A stretch of 64,000 nucleotides of DNA from contig CAJNYU010000657.1 of the NCBI GenBank assembly GCA_905331475.1, positions 38,908 to 102,907 of the forward strand. Direction: 5' to 3'. The notes under the pieces were generated by a model. That model ran no database searches. It saw only the letters and a program-made list of their open reading frames with translations, and had not been told where the DNA came from. The stretch is from Rotaria socialis. Taxonomy: Eukaryota > Rotifera > Eurotatoria > Philodinida > Philodinidae. This document shows positions 35,688 through 45,647 of this stretch, in pieces. How positions within the stretch are numbered: position 1 is the stretch's first letter; every line of letters begins with the position of its first letter. A program made the translations under genes and the position numbers.

Positions 35688-36347
35688 ATGGCAAATAATC
35701 GAAATTCAGTGCTGCAAAAAAGTCGAAAATTAGTCGTCGTTGGTGATGGCATGTCTGGTAAAACATGTCTTCTATTTGCATTCAAAGACGATGAATTTAA
35801 TACGGACCATATACCAACTGTTTTCGACACATATGTTGCTGAGATTGAAGTCGATGGAAATACTGTAAGTAAATATCAACAAATAGTTTGTTTCTCTAGA
35901 AACTAAAGCTTATACTTATAGATTGATTTAGCTTTATTCGATACTGCTGGTCAAGAAGATTTTGATCGTCTTCGCCCACTTTCATATCCTGATACGAACG
36001 TTATACTTATGTGTTTCGGTGTTGATAATACAGTATCGGCAGAAAGTGTTGCTGAAAGATGGATTCCAGAAGTACGGCATTTCTGTGGTGGATGTCCTAT
36101 AATATTGGTAGCTTGTAAAATAGATTTGAGAACAGATTCTCGCACTATTTCGGCGTTGAGAGCGAAAAACCAAAAGCCGGTGACAATTGAAGATGGAAAA
36201 CGATTAGCTGCACAAATTAAAGCAGATGCTTATATGGAATGCTCAGCCAAAACTCGCGAAGGTGTACATGATTTATTTATTCTTGCAGCTCGATTAGCGT
36301 TGAAGAAACGGAGTAATAAAAAACACCGTAGATGTCTTATAGTTTGA
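35688..36347 (+). CDS. Rho-family small GTPase, copy 2 (200 aa)
   Basis: Exons 35688-35864 and 35922-36347 flank a 57-bp intron (GTAAGT...TTATAG) at the same codon position as in copy 1. The ATG follows a TTTTCAG acceptor with no spacer, which decides the start against the longer frame from 35664. The P-loop is GDGMSGKT. Switch I ([16 protein letters not shown]), [16 protein letters not shown] and ECSAKT are intact. G4 is CKID. The tail [14 protein letters not shown] is strongly basic with CaaX CLIV. All catalytic residues visible in sequence are present, so it should bind and hydrolyse GTP. Confidence 0.92.
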
Positions 36348-37652
36348 TTAATGTATTGTATCGTTGTGTATTCACTTATCGTGTTATTGGGTTTCGAATA
36401 ATGGAATTTCAGCTCTGAATGTAATTTATTTTTATTTCCACTCTTCAGTAATTTTCGCATATGTAATCATAAGAACTTATCAGTTATCTAACGTACAATA
36501 AAATAAAGGAGTTTTTATAACGTTACAAGTCTAAATTGTGTCATCATTAGTTTTAATAGAATCTTGTTTTGTCAGATTTTATATCAACAATGAATAATAT
36601 TAATGTAATAAAGATAAGATCATCGTGATATATTTTCTTTTCTTCTTTTTCATCATAGAATTTGTCTTAGATGCCGTTGACGTATAGTTTTTCCAGGTAT
36701 TAACGTCTCCTATCACCTGCTGCATAAATCTTTCCAACTAGTAATTATAATGGTTACGCATCACAAACACATTATAACACACAATTATATCAAATTAATT
36801 CATAGGCTCTGTCACTTATCATTTTAAGCATATTTTTCAAAATCATAAATGCTTAATAATTAAATGAAATTATCTCTAAGAAATCTTTTATCGAATTCGA
36901 CTATTTATAGTAAAAATGAAATCGAACGAAGTCTTGTTTAGTTCGTTTCAACAATGAGTGAAAAAATAATGCTTTCGAATAAGTGATTAATTTAAGTTTT
37001 AGAATAACAAGGTCAAATCGCTTGAATTTTTGCAAAAAAAGCAGGATCTAAAAAGGATAATGATGCTTTAAAAACTAGAAATGTTTGCTTTCATCATAAA
37101 GAGAAACATTATATATAGTAGAAGTTTCAACGCTTTTTTAGTATCTTCGATTTTGAGATCTAGTCATATATTTTTAATTGTCTTATGTATAATAAAAGAG
37201 AAGTTTTGTTTTTTATATTTATATATCTAGAAAGGTAATACGACACAATTAACTAATCACATTGATATCTCAACAACAAAAGTCCAGCAAACATTGGAAG
37301 AAACTGTTTTAGATATCGTTTATCATTATCGTTAGTTCAGTGAATTATTATGAATGAAATAAATATTTGTTTTTTCCGAAAAAACGATTGATGAGTATAA
37401 CGCAAACAATTCTTATAATTCAACAGTTTAATAGCTTATACCTATTTCGTAATTTTCACTGAAAAACTTAATCTATCATTCAAAATGATGAAGAAAAATA
37501 TTGCAAAAAAATATGATAAGTTTCCAACTCATATGACTTGCTATTAATAATACGTATAATGAAGATACATACGTAATTATATCAATCATTCAATTGATAC
37601 AATCATTTCTTTCGATTTTATCATCTATTGGTCTCAATTGTCATTTATACAT
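36348..37652. other. Intergenic DNA after Rho copy 2
   Basis: AT-rich, with no supported gene and no repeat of note. Confidence 0.5.
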
Positions 37653-39405
37653 TTGAAAAAAAACATCAATTTTGCATGTCAACAGTTTTGTGGTACATTA
37701 TCGTAGATAAGAAAGCTTTTATTATTCCAAAGAAAAAACATGACAATTTACTGTTGACAATGGAATGTGCGGCAAAATATGTCTTTCATGTGTATTCAAA
37801 GATAAATAACACATACTAAAATATGTAGCAATCAGACTGACATAAATGTATGTAGATCATTTTTCTCTATATATATACACAATTCTCATAATTACGGAAT
37901 GACATAGTCGTAATGTTTTTCCACACGTATAGGCTTCTAGTTGGATATGTACATGAAAAAAGATTAATAACTAAGGTTTGATATTGCCATTTCAGCTGGT
38001 ATTATTTTTCAAGTTTTTCTTCGAAGTTTCCGCTAATTTTATGTAGAATTCATTAGGTCCATCTCCATTCTTTTCATCAAGAACAAAACTTCCATATTTT
38101 CAACACAGTACATCATAAAAATAGTTGATTTTGCTAAGCAAACTATGAAAAATATCTTCCATAATCATGAGCTTCGGAACACAGCTAGTCATTAACTATC
38201 CTCGAAACATATGTTTCTGTTGATCTAATGATTAAATTAATTGTAAGTTCACATGAGCAAACCTCATTTTCAAGCATGAATCCTGTTAGTTTAGTGGAGT
38301 AACATCATCCTACACACAAATTTATAGGTTGCTTTCAGTATGTTCAACAGTTCTGATCGAAAAGGTGTAAATCATTTTGATCCAATTTTGCATTCTCATA
38401 CAGACATTTTACTCTCTAGATGAACACGGAATTTCTGTTTTTGGAATATTATGTTTTAGATGTCTTGTGTATTATTATATGCAGTTTTGTACATCAATTA
38501 GATAAGTAATACGATTAGCTACACATATACGTATATGTTACAATTCTATTTTACTATGTTTTATTATTAATTTAAACATAACAGGAATCTATTTATATCA
38601 TGTTGAGAGAAAGGTAATATTAATTCCAAACAAGAAAATAACTCCGTTTAGATTCTGAGTATCTATATGGCTACATATGCGTACTTCGAAAGTCGTATAT
38701 ACCATACCTGTTACTAATAATGCACGAAGCTTATTTTCTAAATTTATTTGGCTCAAAGTTATTCGCGATTGATATTACAATTATAAACAACAGAATGGGT
38801 CATTACTTGCTAATAGAACTACTATATTGATTAGATGCGTTCCGAGAATATCCCCGGAAACTCGATTAAGTGTTAGGGAACCAAACTTCGCAGATATAAT
38901 AGATATAGATATATATAGGATATAGGGAGTCTATGGAGTCTAGGAGGTTTAAGTGGTACATGAGTTATAGGGGATATAGGATTTATAGTAGATTGATAAA
39001 CAACGAGCAAGCTTCTCAAGGGGGAAACGGCAGACTTTTGTACTTCAAGTACTTTGCGCTACTTTGTGCTACTTTAGGCTACATTGCGCTACTTTAAGCT
39101 TACTTCAAGTAAAGTACTTTGATGTACTTTTCTACTTCAAGTCTGCCGTTTCCCCCTTGAAGCTTCTACAAATAAATATTGATATTAGTAATATCTGTGA
39201 CAGAAAATTTTATTTTAGTTGANTATATATTTGTAGTTAACTCTGTGCTTGCTATACAGAAATATTTACACAGAATAATACAAGCGAGATTATTAAAAAA
39301 GCTTTAGTGCTGATAATTCACCATCCGCTGTAAATGTGATGGAAAATATCTGGTCATATTAGTTGTCATCAAAATAGACTTTAGAATAAACATTGACATA
39401 AATTA
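37653..39405 (+). pseudogene. Rho-family GTPase relic, copy 5
   Basis: Two conserved blocks survive in the array's orientation. At about 37753 a P-loop reads VDNGMCGKICLSCVFKDK then stop, matching copy 1 [18 protein letters not shown], and it is frame-shifted relative to the preceding Lys-rich lead-in. At 39306-39405 the text ADNSPSAVNVMEN is followed, after a deletion and frameshift, by YLVILVVIKIDFRINID, matching the [14 protein letters not shown] region. The DNA between is expanded to over 1.5 kb, is unreadable, and contains a MITE at 39017-39159 and one ambiguous base at 39223. It is clearly dead. Confidence 0.65.
39017..39159. mobile_element. 143-bp MITE with perfect 8-bp target duplication
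   Basis: Perfect 19-bp terminal inverted repeats (CAAGGGGGAAACGGCAGAC and its complement) are flanked on both sides by AAGCTTCT (39009-39016, 39160-39167). The 8-bp duplication points to hAT-type integration. The interior carries degenerate repeats of CTACTTTGCG/TACTTCAAGTA. The intact ends and duplication suggest a recent insertion into the dead Rho copy. Confidence 0.85.
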
Positions 39406-41069
39406 AAAATTCAGGCAATAAATATCATTGTTTATGTCAATTTAACTGGACAAGTCAAAGTTTAAGAGTATCTGAAGTCTTCAGCAAAAGTTTTTAAGAT
39501 ACTTTTATTCTACTATTAGGTTTTTTTCGTAATTATAGTCTTTTGCATTAGACTTATTTTTTTTCATTTTATTTAATAAAAAAAAAGAATGATTGTGTAC
39601 TTTTTATACTAACAATATGATAAATAATCTTTGAGATCAGTGAATTGCAACTTTTTCGTGCGATTGGTACAACCGACTGAAAATGGTCCTAAAACAATAT
39701 CTAAGTAGTAAAGTTTTCACCGGCGATCTAACTCTAAGAATTTTAATTCCAGCTAAAATTGGAACAAAAACAAACGAGCCTTAAATTATTTATTGAAAAA
39801 AGTAATTTTAAAATAGAAGCTCTGCATTTTGAGGTATCATTTTTATGAAACACAAAGGCTTCTAGAATGAGTTTTTTTTTAATCATTTTGTTCATAATAT
39901 CAGTCGTCCTTCTTGTATACGCATTTACTTTCCTTCGATTTATACACAGACTAGTTTAATTTGAAGATTATGTCGTTCTTTCTAAAAGAAACTGAAAAAA
40001 TATCCGAAATTAAGTATTAAAGGCGACTGAATTTTTAGTTATGCAATACCGATTATTCATTATGTTTACTTTTTCTCCTTCTTTCTGTATCGATAACACA
40101 TCCTTGTACTGTTGCATCTCACCATTGGATACGTATTTTTCACAGTGTGAGACTTGCATATTCTCAATAATATGAGTTAAAAAACGAGAATTATTTACAG
40201 GCGAGAAACACTTGTAGAGCAATAAAACATTTAAAAGTTTGTTCGAATTAGTCAATCATAGTGAAATTTATCATACAAATACAATTGAAATTTCAATCGC
40301 CCAAAACAAAAGCTTCAAATCACTTAGTTATAGTAGCTGGATATTAATGTTATTCTATTTGAAAGAAGAAAGCGTTTTGCAGGCACATTTTTTACCGTAG
40401 AATATGGGTCTGAAAAGCGTCACAAATTTTTATCGATCTAAAATAAAATAGCCCACTATGGTAAGATTCGCTTATGGAAAATAATCTATCATTGCTAACA
40501 TATACGTAGATAGAACAATTATGACTAACCTTAGATAAAAAAAACATAACTTCTATAAATGGTAAAAATGACTAATGCTTGTTTTTTCAAAAAACAAAAA
40601 TTGCAAAATAGGGAAGAACATCTGTGCCATTCATTTTTCAAAAAAGTCTAAAAATAATACCAAAATAAATTTTTTTTCTATTGACGCAGAAATTCATGAT
40701 TTATGTTTGTTATTGTAGAGTCATTTTATTCGCTCCTGATGCTTGTTACACAAGTAGTAAGAAGTGTCAACAGAAACCACAAAAGGAACTGCAATGTGAA
40801 TAGAGAAAAGAATTTTAAAATGGCAAAAATTGGTGAAATACGTTTTTTGTTCAATGTTATGACGCTTCCTATATTTACTTGTCAAAAGGTTAAGTCATCA
40901 TATCATCTATTTAACTATATATATATATATTCACAATCAATAGTACGGTTGACGAGGGATAGTAATGATAAGCATTTACTGAAATGTATATATGATTGTA
41001 CCTTGATTTTAACGATGCAAAATTTATGTATTCCTCGAAAAATAAAACAAATGTCTACTATATTTTTAG
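39406..41069. other. Intergenic DNA before Rho copy 3
   Basis: Nothing supported. The frame 40703-41080 runs into the copy 3 start from a 5' region and is not a gene by itself. Confidence 0.5.
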
Positions 41070-41790
41070 ATGGTGGATAATAAAAAAGGAATTATTGAAA
41101 AAAGTCGAAAATTAGTTATTGTGGGTGATGGAATGTGTGGCAAAACGTGTCTATTGTATGCATTTGCTTATAATGAATTTGGCCCTAATCATACACCAAC
41201 TATTTTTGATACCTATGCTGCAAGTGTACAAGTAGAAGACAAAAAAGTAAGTTCATTTTTCCAAATATAACTTCTCATAAAAGATTTTCCATCAAAAGTT
41301 TGAGAATAATAATTATTCAATTTTTATCAGTTATGACATTTTGCTTTTTTTTAATTTAAAGATTACATTGGCTCTTTTTGATACTGCCGGTCAAGAAGAT
41401 TTTGATCGTCTTCGTCCACTTTCTTATAATGATACTAACATCGTATTGATATGTTTCAACATAGATAATCAAACATCAGCCAAAAATGTTACTGAAAAGT
41501 GGTATCCCGAAATACATCATTATTGTGCTACATGTCCAGTTATACTGGTAGGCTGTAAAAAAGATTTAAGAACAGATCTTATAACAATCACAGACTCGAC
41601 AGAAAAACATGAACAAATGCTATCCATTGAAGATGGAAAACGACTAGCTGCACAAATTCATGCCGATGTTTATATGGAATGTTCAGCGAAAACTCGTGAG
41701 GGTGTACAAGACTTATTTTTTCATGCCGCTCGTTTATCTCTTGAAAAACGATCTAGACAAAATACACACCACAGATGTTTGCTTCATTAA
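41070..41790 (+). CDS. Rho-family small GTPase, copy 3 (201 aa)
   Basis: Exons 41070-41246 and 41362-41790 flank a 115-bp intron (GTAAGT...TTTAAAG), longer than in the other copies but at the same position. The ATG directly follows a TATTTTTAG acceptor. The P-loop GDGMCGKT, switch I (TPTIFDTYAASVQVED), [16 protein letters not shown] and ECSAKT are intact; G4 is CKKD. Switch I differs at AAS where Rho has VAD, which could change effector choice. The C-terminus RCLLH is odd: a CaaX box ending in His is not a standard prenyltransferase substrate. Confidence 0.9.
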
Positions 41791-42783
41791 ATCGAAAGTT
41801 GTTACACCACAAAACTAGAATTGTTGTATTGATTTCTCTTGAGTGAAAGATTAATTGCCAGCAAAAATGTTGTGAAACAAAATTGCATTTATAATTGTGT
41901 AGAAACACGACAAAATACAATTCACAATAACAACACCCATAGGCTTATCTAATCGGCTTCTTTTTCTATAATTATATTTTGTCTCATTGCGCATGTAAGA
42001 TGGTTTATCGAAATAAATGGTTCCATTCTTCATTAAATTTTATTATATAAAAAACAAAAAAAATTTAGAGTAAAGAGGAGCAAATGGGCACACGGAAAAA
42101 CACGTTCTGTTTGCGAAGCAATTATCGCTTCCATTTTTGAAGATAAAAAAATTTACGGTACAAACATTGTAGAGAAAACATTTTTCTATCGATCTATTTT
42201 TTTCAATTTTTTAAATCTCGTCAGGACAAGTATCCAAGCAGGTTTCCGTGAGATCTACTTTTGCCTGTGTCCATTTCCCCCGTTCGTAGCCACTTTTAGC
42301 GTTAATAGTAAAATCTAATTTCTGACACTATTTCTACTCGGATTTTGGTCAGACTTAAATCAGTCTGTAGCACGAACATTTGTCGACAATATTATACTAT
42401 TGTAGATTTGCTCTTGTATATATAAGAACGAAGTTCTATATATGTTTTTATTTCACGTTTTGAAATAACAAAAAGAACAAATTACTAAAACAATTCCTAA
42501 CGATAGAATTGTATACAATCACAGATAACAACTTATCTAACTGTAAGATATATGAAAATCGCAAAAGAAATAATATTGTGTAATAGAAAATTATGCAATA
42601 AAAATAGTCCGGTCATTGTTCGTCTTGTGATTGACCTTGACAGAACACACAACAAAAAGATTAAGGACAAAAACAATGTTCAATTATATAAAGAGCGAAT
42701 GCAGCGAGAAAGAAGAAAGAACAAGAAGAAAATAACATGCTACAAGAAAGGAAACATCACCAACACCTTTCCCCTTAAGATAT
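41791..42783. other. Intergenic DNA after Rho copy 3, with a possible small inverted-repeat element
   Basis: Around 42083 AAATGGGCACACGG and around 42271 CCTGTGTCCATTT form imperfect inverted repeats about 200 bp apart in DNA that is less AT-rich than its surroundings. This may be a short MITE, but no target duplication is evident. The plus-strand frame 42552-42857 is not convincing. Confidence 0.35.
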
Positions 42784-43094
42784 TTACGAAGAAGAATAAC
42801 GAACAGGCGGATTGCGATTTTGTCGAGGGTATCGTGGTGACGAATGTGAATTATTAATAGTACTTGGATTTGTTTTTTGTATTGAATAGATCATCGGGAA
42901 GACTTTCTATTTCAATTGATTTCCTTTGTGACAAATAATGAGGACGAAGTTGATTTTGTATGAATCATATTTCTGTTTTGATTCCTACAGTTGTAGTCGA
43001 AGTAGCAATTTGCTATAGGAGCAGAAAATAAAATCAGTCAAAAATCTTTAAAAAGAAATATAATAGTCATACCTTGTTTTTCAATGAAACTCAT
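42784..43094 (-). CDS. Possible short or decaying gene, reading frame unresolved
   Basis: The minus strand has an ATG (43094, MSFIEKQ), a GTATGA donor and a CCTATAG acceptor. Splicing gives a 40-codon product (..ANCYFDYNCRNQNRN..). The other frames after the acceptor also look coding: IATSTTTVGIKTEI, then RPHYLSQRKSIEIESLPDDL, then (one frame off) SSPRYPRQNRNPPVRYSSS and a TAA at 42784. This suggests a gene with one TGA and one frameshift, or an undetected intron. It starts head to head with Rho copy 4. No family is recognised. Confidence 0.3.
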
Positions 43095-43294
43095 TGTGGC
43101 CACTTATAACTAGGAAAAATATTCTTTATGATCTCACGATGGTAAATATGAAATGTGCGCCATTGAAACTTCGTATAATGATGGGTTTTCTCATTGGTAT
43201 AATTTACTCTACTACTCTGTCTTGATTGTTTTCCTGATGTTATATGATAAAAAAAATCGATTTCATGAAAACAATTCTGTTTCAAAGCTTTTAG

Positions 43295-44051
43295 ATGCTC
43301 AAGAATAGAAAACAGAAGTTTTCTACGAATCAAAAATTAGTTGTGGTTGGTAATAGTATGACTGGTAAAACATGTCTTATAAATGCCTGTAAAAGTGATA
43401 TCTTTGTTGAAACCGTTACAACAACTGCTTTTGAAATATATGGTACTGATATTGAGCATGAAGGGCATACCATAAGTAAAGGATTATATGATTTCTAATA
43501 AAAGAATGCTCTTTTATTTTCAATTGCAGTTAAGACTGCCGTTATTTGATGTTTCTAGCGATGATAATTATGCTTGTCTTCGCCCCCTGGCGTATTCTGA
43601 ACCTGATGTTGTACTAATATGTTTTAATGTTGATTGTCCAACATCAACTGCGAATATTATTACACAATGGAATCCAGAAATACGTCAGTATTGTGTTTCA
43701 TGTCCTATCGTGTTAGTAGCTTGTAAAATTGACTTAAGAGCAGATCCTCAAACTAGCGCAGTATTGAAAGCAAAAGGTCAAAAGCAACTGTCAGGTGAAG
43801 ATCGAAATCAGATTGCAGTAGAGATTAAAGTCAATGCTTATATGGAGTGTTCAGCAAAAACTCGTCAAGGTGTACAAGAATTACTTGCGCATGCTGCTCG
43901 TTTATCTCTAATGCAAACAACGAATCCTACATCAAATCGAATGTGTTTTACATTGAAAAAATTTAACTTCTGTTTATCAGTGTCGCTTCTTAAGATGTTT
44001 TTTTACAGGAATGAAAGTTTTTATAGTAGCTATATGAGTAAGAGGCTATAG
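43295..44051 (+). pseudogene. Rho-family GTPase copy 4, GTPase-defective or dying
   Basis: Exons align with the other copies: 43295-43471 and 43530 onward, with the ATG directly after TTTTAG. Three lesions coincide. The donor is ATAAGT where the paralogues have GTAAGT or GTGAGT, and a GT four bases downstream would shift the frame. G3 DTAGQED is replaced by DVSSDDN, removing the catalytic Gln and Mg-site Gly. The codon after the CaaX-like CFTL is AAA (43956) where a stop is expected, adding about 31 residues. Yet both exons remain open and G4 (CKID), ECSAKT and GNSMTGKT persist. It is either a recent pseudogene or a GTPase-dead relative comparable in logic to Rnd proteins. Confidence 0.75.
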
Positions 44052-44649
44052 TTTTTTTTCTTCGCAGGTATCAATTTGATTCTTTCTAATTGAAATAACC
44101 ACCGAAATATTGTTACAGAAGTATTCTATAGACTAAATGATGAAAATTTTTATCTCAAATTCAGCATCATGCCAATCTAGAATCTTTTTGTTTTGTTTGC
44201 AAGCTTAAATTCTTACATATGTGAACTGTTATACCATTTATCGGTTAAAATGTAGCGTTCCGTTCTTATTCGTTGCACTGAATTTTGTATTTTTTTCATC
44301 ACTTTTATCCTTTTATTGTATAGATTCTACTAGCTTGAACATATTAATTGTCTGGCATTTTGGTTCAACAAAAGTTCATACTTAAGTTGTAAAAATTAAA
44401 TTCTTGCGTAGATTACATACACTAAAAAATTCATGATAGTATTTTCAACTAGAGAAAAAGGCAACATAATTTAATTATTTTGAATTTTATTGCTTTTTTT
44501 TGTGCGATGCTTCCCAAAAGCAGCATTTTACTTTTCTCTTTAGCAATGCATGATAATATAATTGACTGTACGAATGTCTTGAAATACTTTAATTAATTCA
44601 AAGCATCATTTTATATGATAACTAATATTGTTATAGCTGATGAAAATAG
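44052..44649. other. Intergenic DNA between Rho copies 4 and 6
   Basis: AT-rich. No coding support. Confidence 0.5.
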
Positions 44650-44960
44650 CGCCAAATCTAAGTTATTATTTGACCGGTAAATTATGTCTTGTAATATAAT
44701 TTGATCAGTTCTAAATTCAAATACACTTATTGGTGGTTTTTGTTAAAAAGAAATTCAACAAAGTGGATGAATTGTCAACAATAATTTTCTGTGTGAGAAG
44801 AGTTTCTAAAATCTTTCATATTATTAGAAAATATATGGCTGTAACAATTTCTCAACAACCTTTTTCTTCTATAGTTTTCTAATATGAATGATACTTTTTG
44901 TTTTCTAGGTCAATTTTTCTCTCATCGATACAACGGGAAGCACATATATCAATAATCTAG
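44650..44960 (+). pseudogene. Possible Rho-family relic, copy 6
   Basis: At about 44670 LTGKLCLV resembles MTGKTCLI of copy 4, preceded by a KSKLL-like lead. At 44909, directly behind a TTTTCTAG acceptor, VNFSLIDTTGSTYINNL resembles the exon 2 start [17 protein letters not shown] of copy 3. The spacing (about 240 bp) equals that in copy 3. The rest is unreadable. The assignment is tentative. Confidence 0.4.
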
Positions 44961-45647
44961 GTTTGCTTTTGAATTTTATTAACAATATTTAGCTTATATA
45001 TTATAGTTCGGGCAGTTGAATATCGATTATAGAAGTTATTGGCAAATGTGTTAGAAATTACGTAATGTTTTCTTATCAATATCTTGCACTATTTATAGCT
45101 TGCAAAGACAGCAGTTTGAGATTCGCAAGTAAAAAGCAGTAACAATGAAAAACAAAAGTAGGATCAAATAAAACTGGAAAAATAATAGCTTGGATAATTC
45201 TTGACTATGTTGACAAAAATTTTTCACGTGTATAAGAACTATTGTTTCGTTCTATGCTTTTTTTCATCACGGAGAAGGCAATGACGAAAAGATACAGATA
45301 ATTATAGTGTCTGAGAATCTTTACTATCTCTATTTGTGTGTTTTTATTATATAAAAATAACACTTTAGTGTGACTGATTTATTCGAATTCTTCTATATAG
45401 GAACCATCATCGATATTGTTGTAGATGAACGACCTCTTTTTACTTTTCATTATTAGTTTAACCGATGGAACCAATGAAAACCTATTGACTGATATTACAC
45501 AAGCACAGTGAAATTCTAATTTTATTTTGATGTTTTGTCTCTCTTTGTGGTTTCCTATATACTCTGCATCTATATATACCCAGTAAAAAATCTGTATTTT
45601 TAACATTTTATTTTCACTTTAGAAAAGAACAATTTCTTCTCTAAACA
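44961..45647. other. Intergenic DNA and 5' flank of PARP3
   Basis: No gene seen. A TTTCACTTTAG acceptor lies 26 nt before the PARP3 ATG. Confidence 0.5.

Noticed and set aside
37977-38035. Possible DTAGQ block of Rho relic copy 5 (TTTGATATTGCC...)
   Set aside because: Only about 15 bases match before the alignment fails; too short to claim.
19209-40932. Regularly spaced repeats resembling a CRISPR array
   Set aside because: Only simple (AT)n runs at scattered places; no repeat-spacer structure, and the genome is eukaryotic.
40703-41080. 125-codon plus frame before Rho copy 3
   Set aside because: It overlaps the next gene's start in another frame and contains an (AT)n run; probably 5' non-coding.
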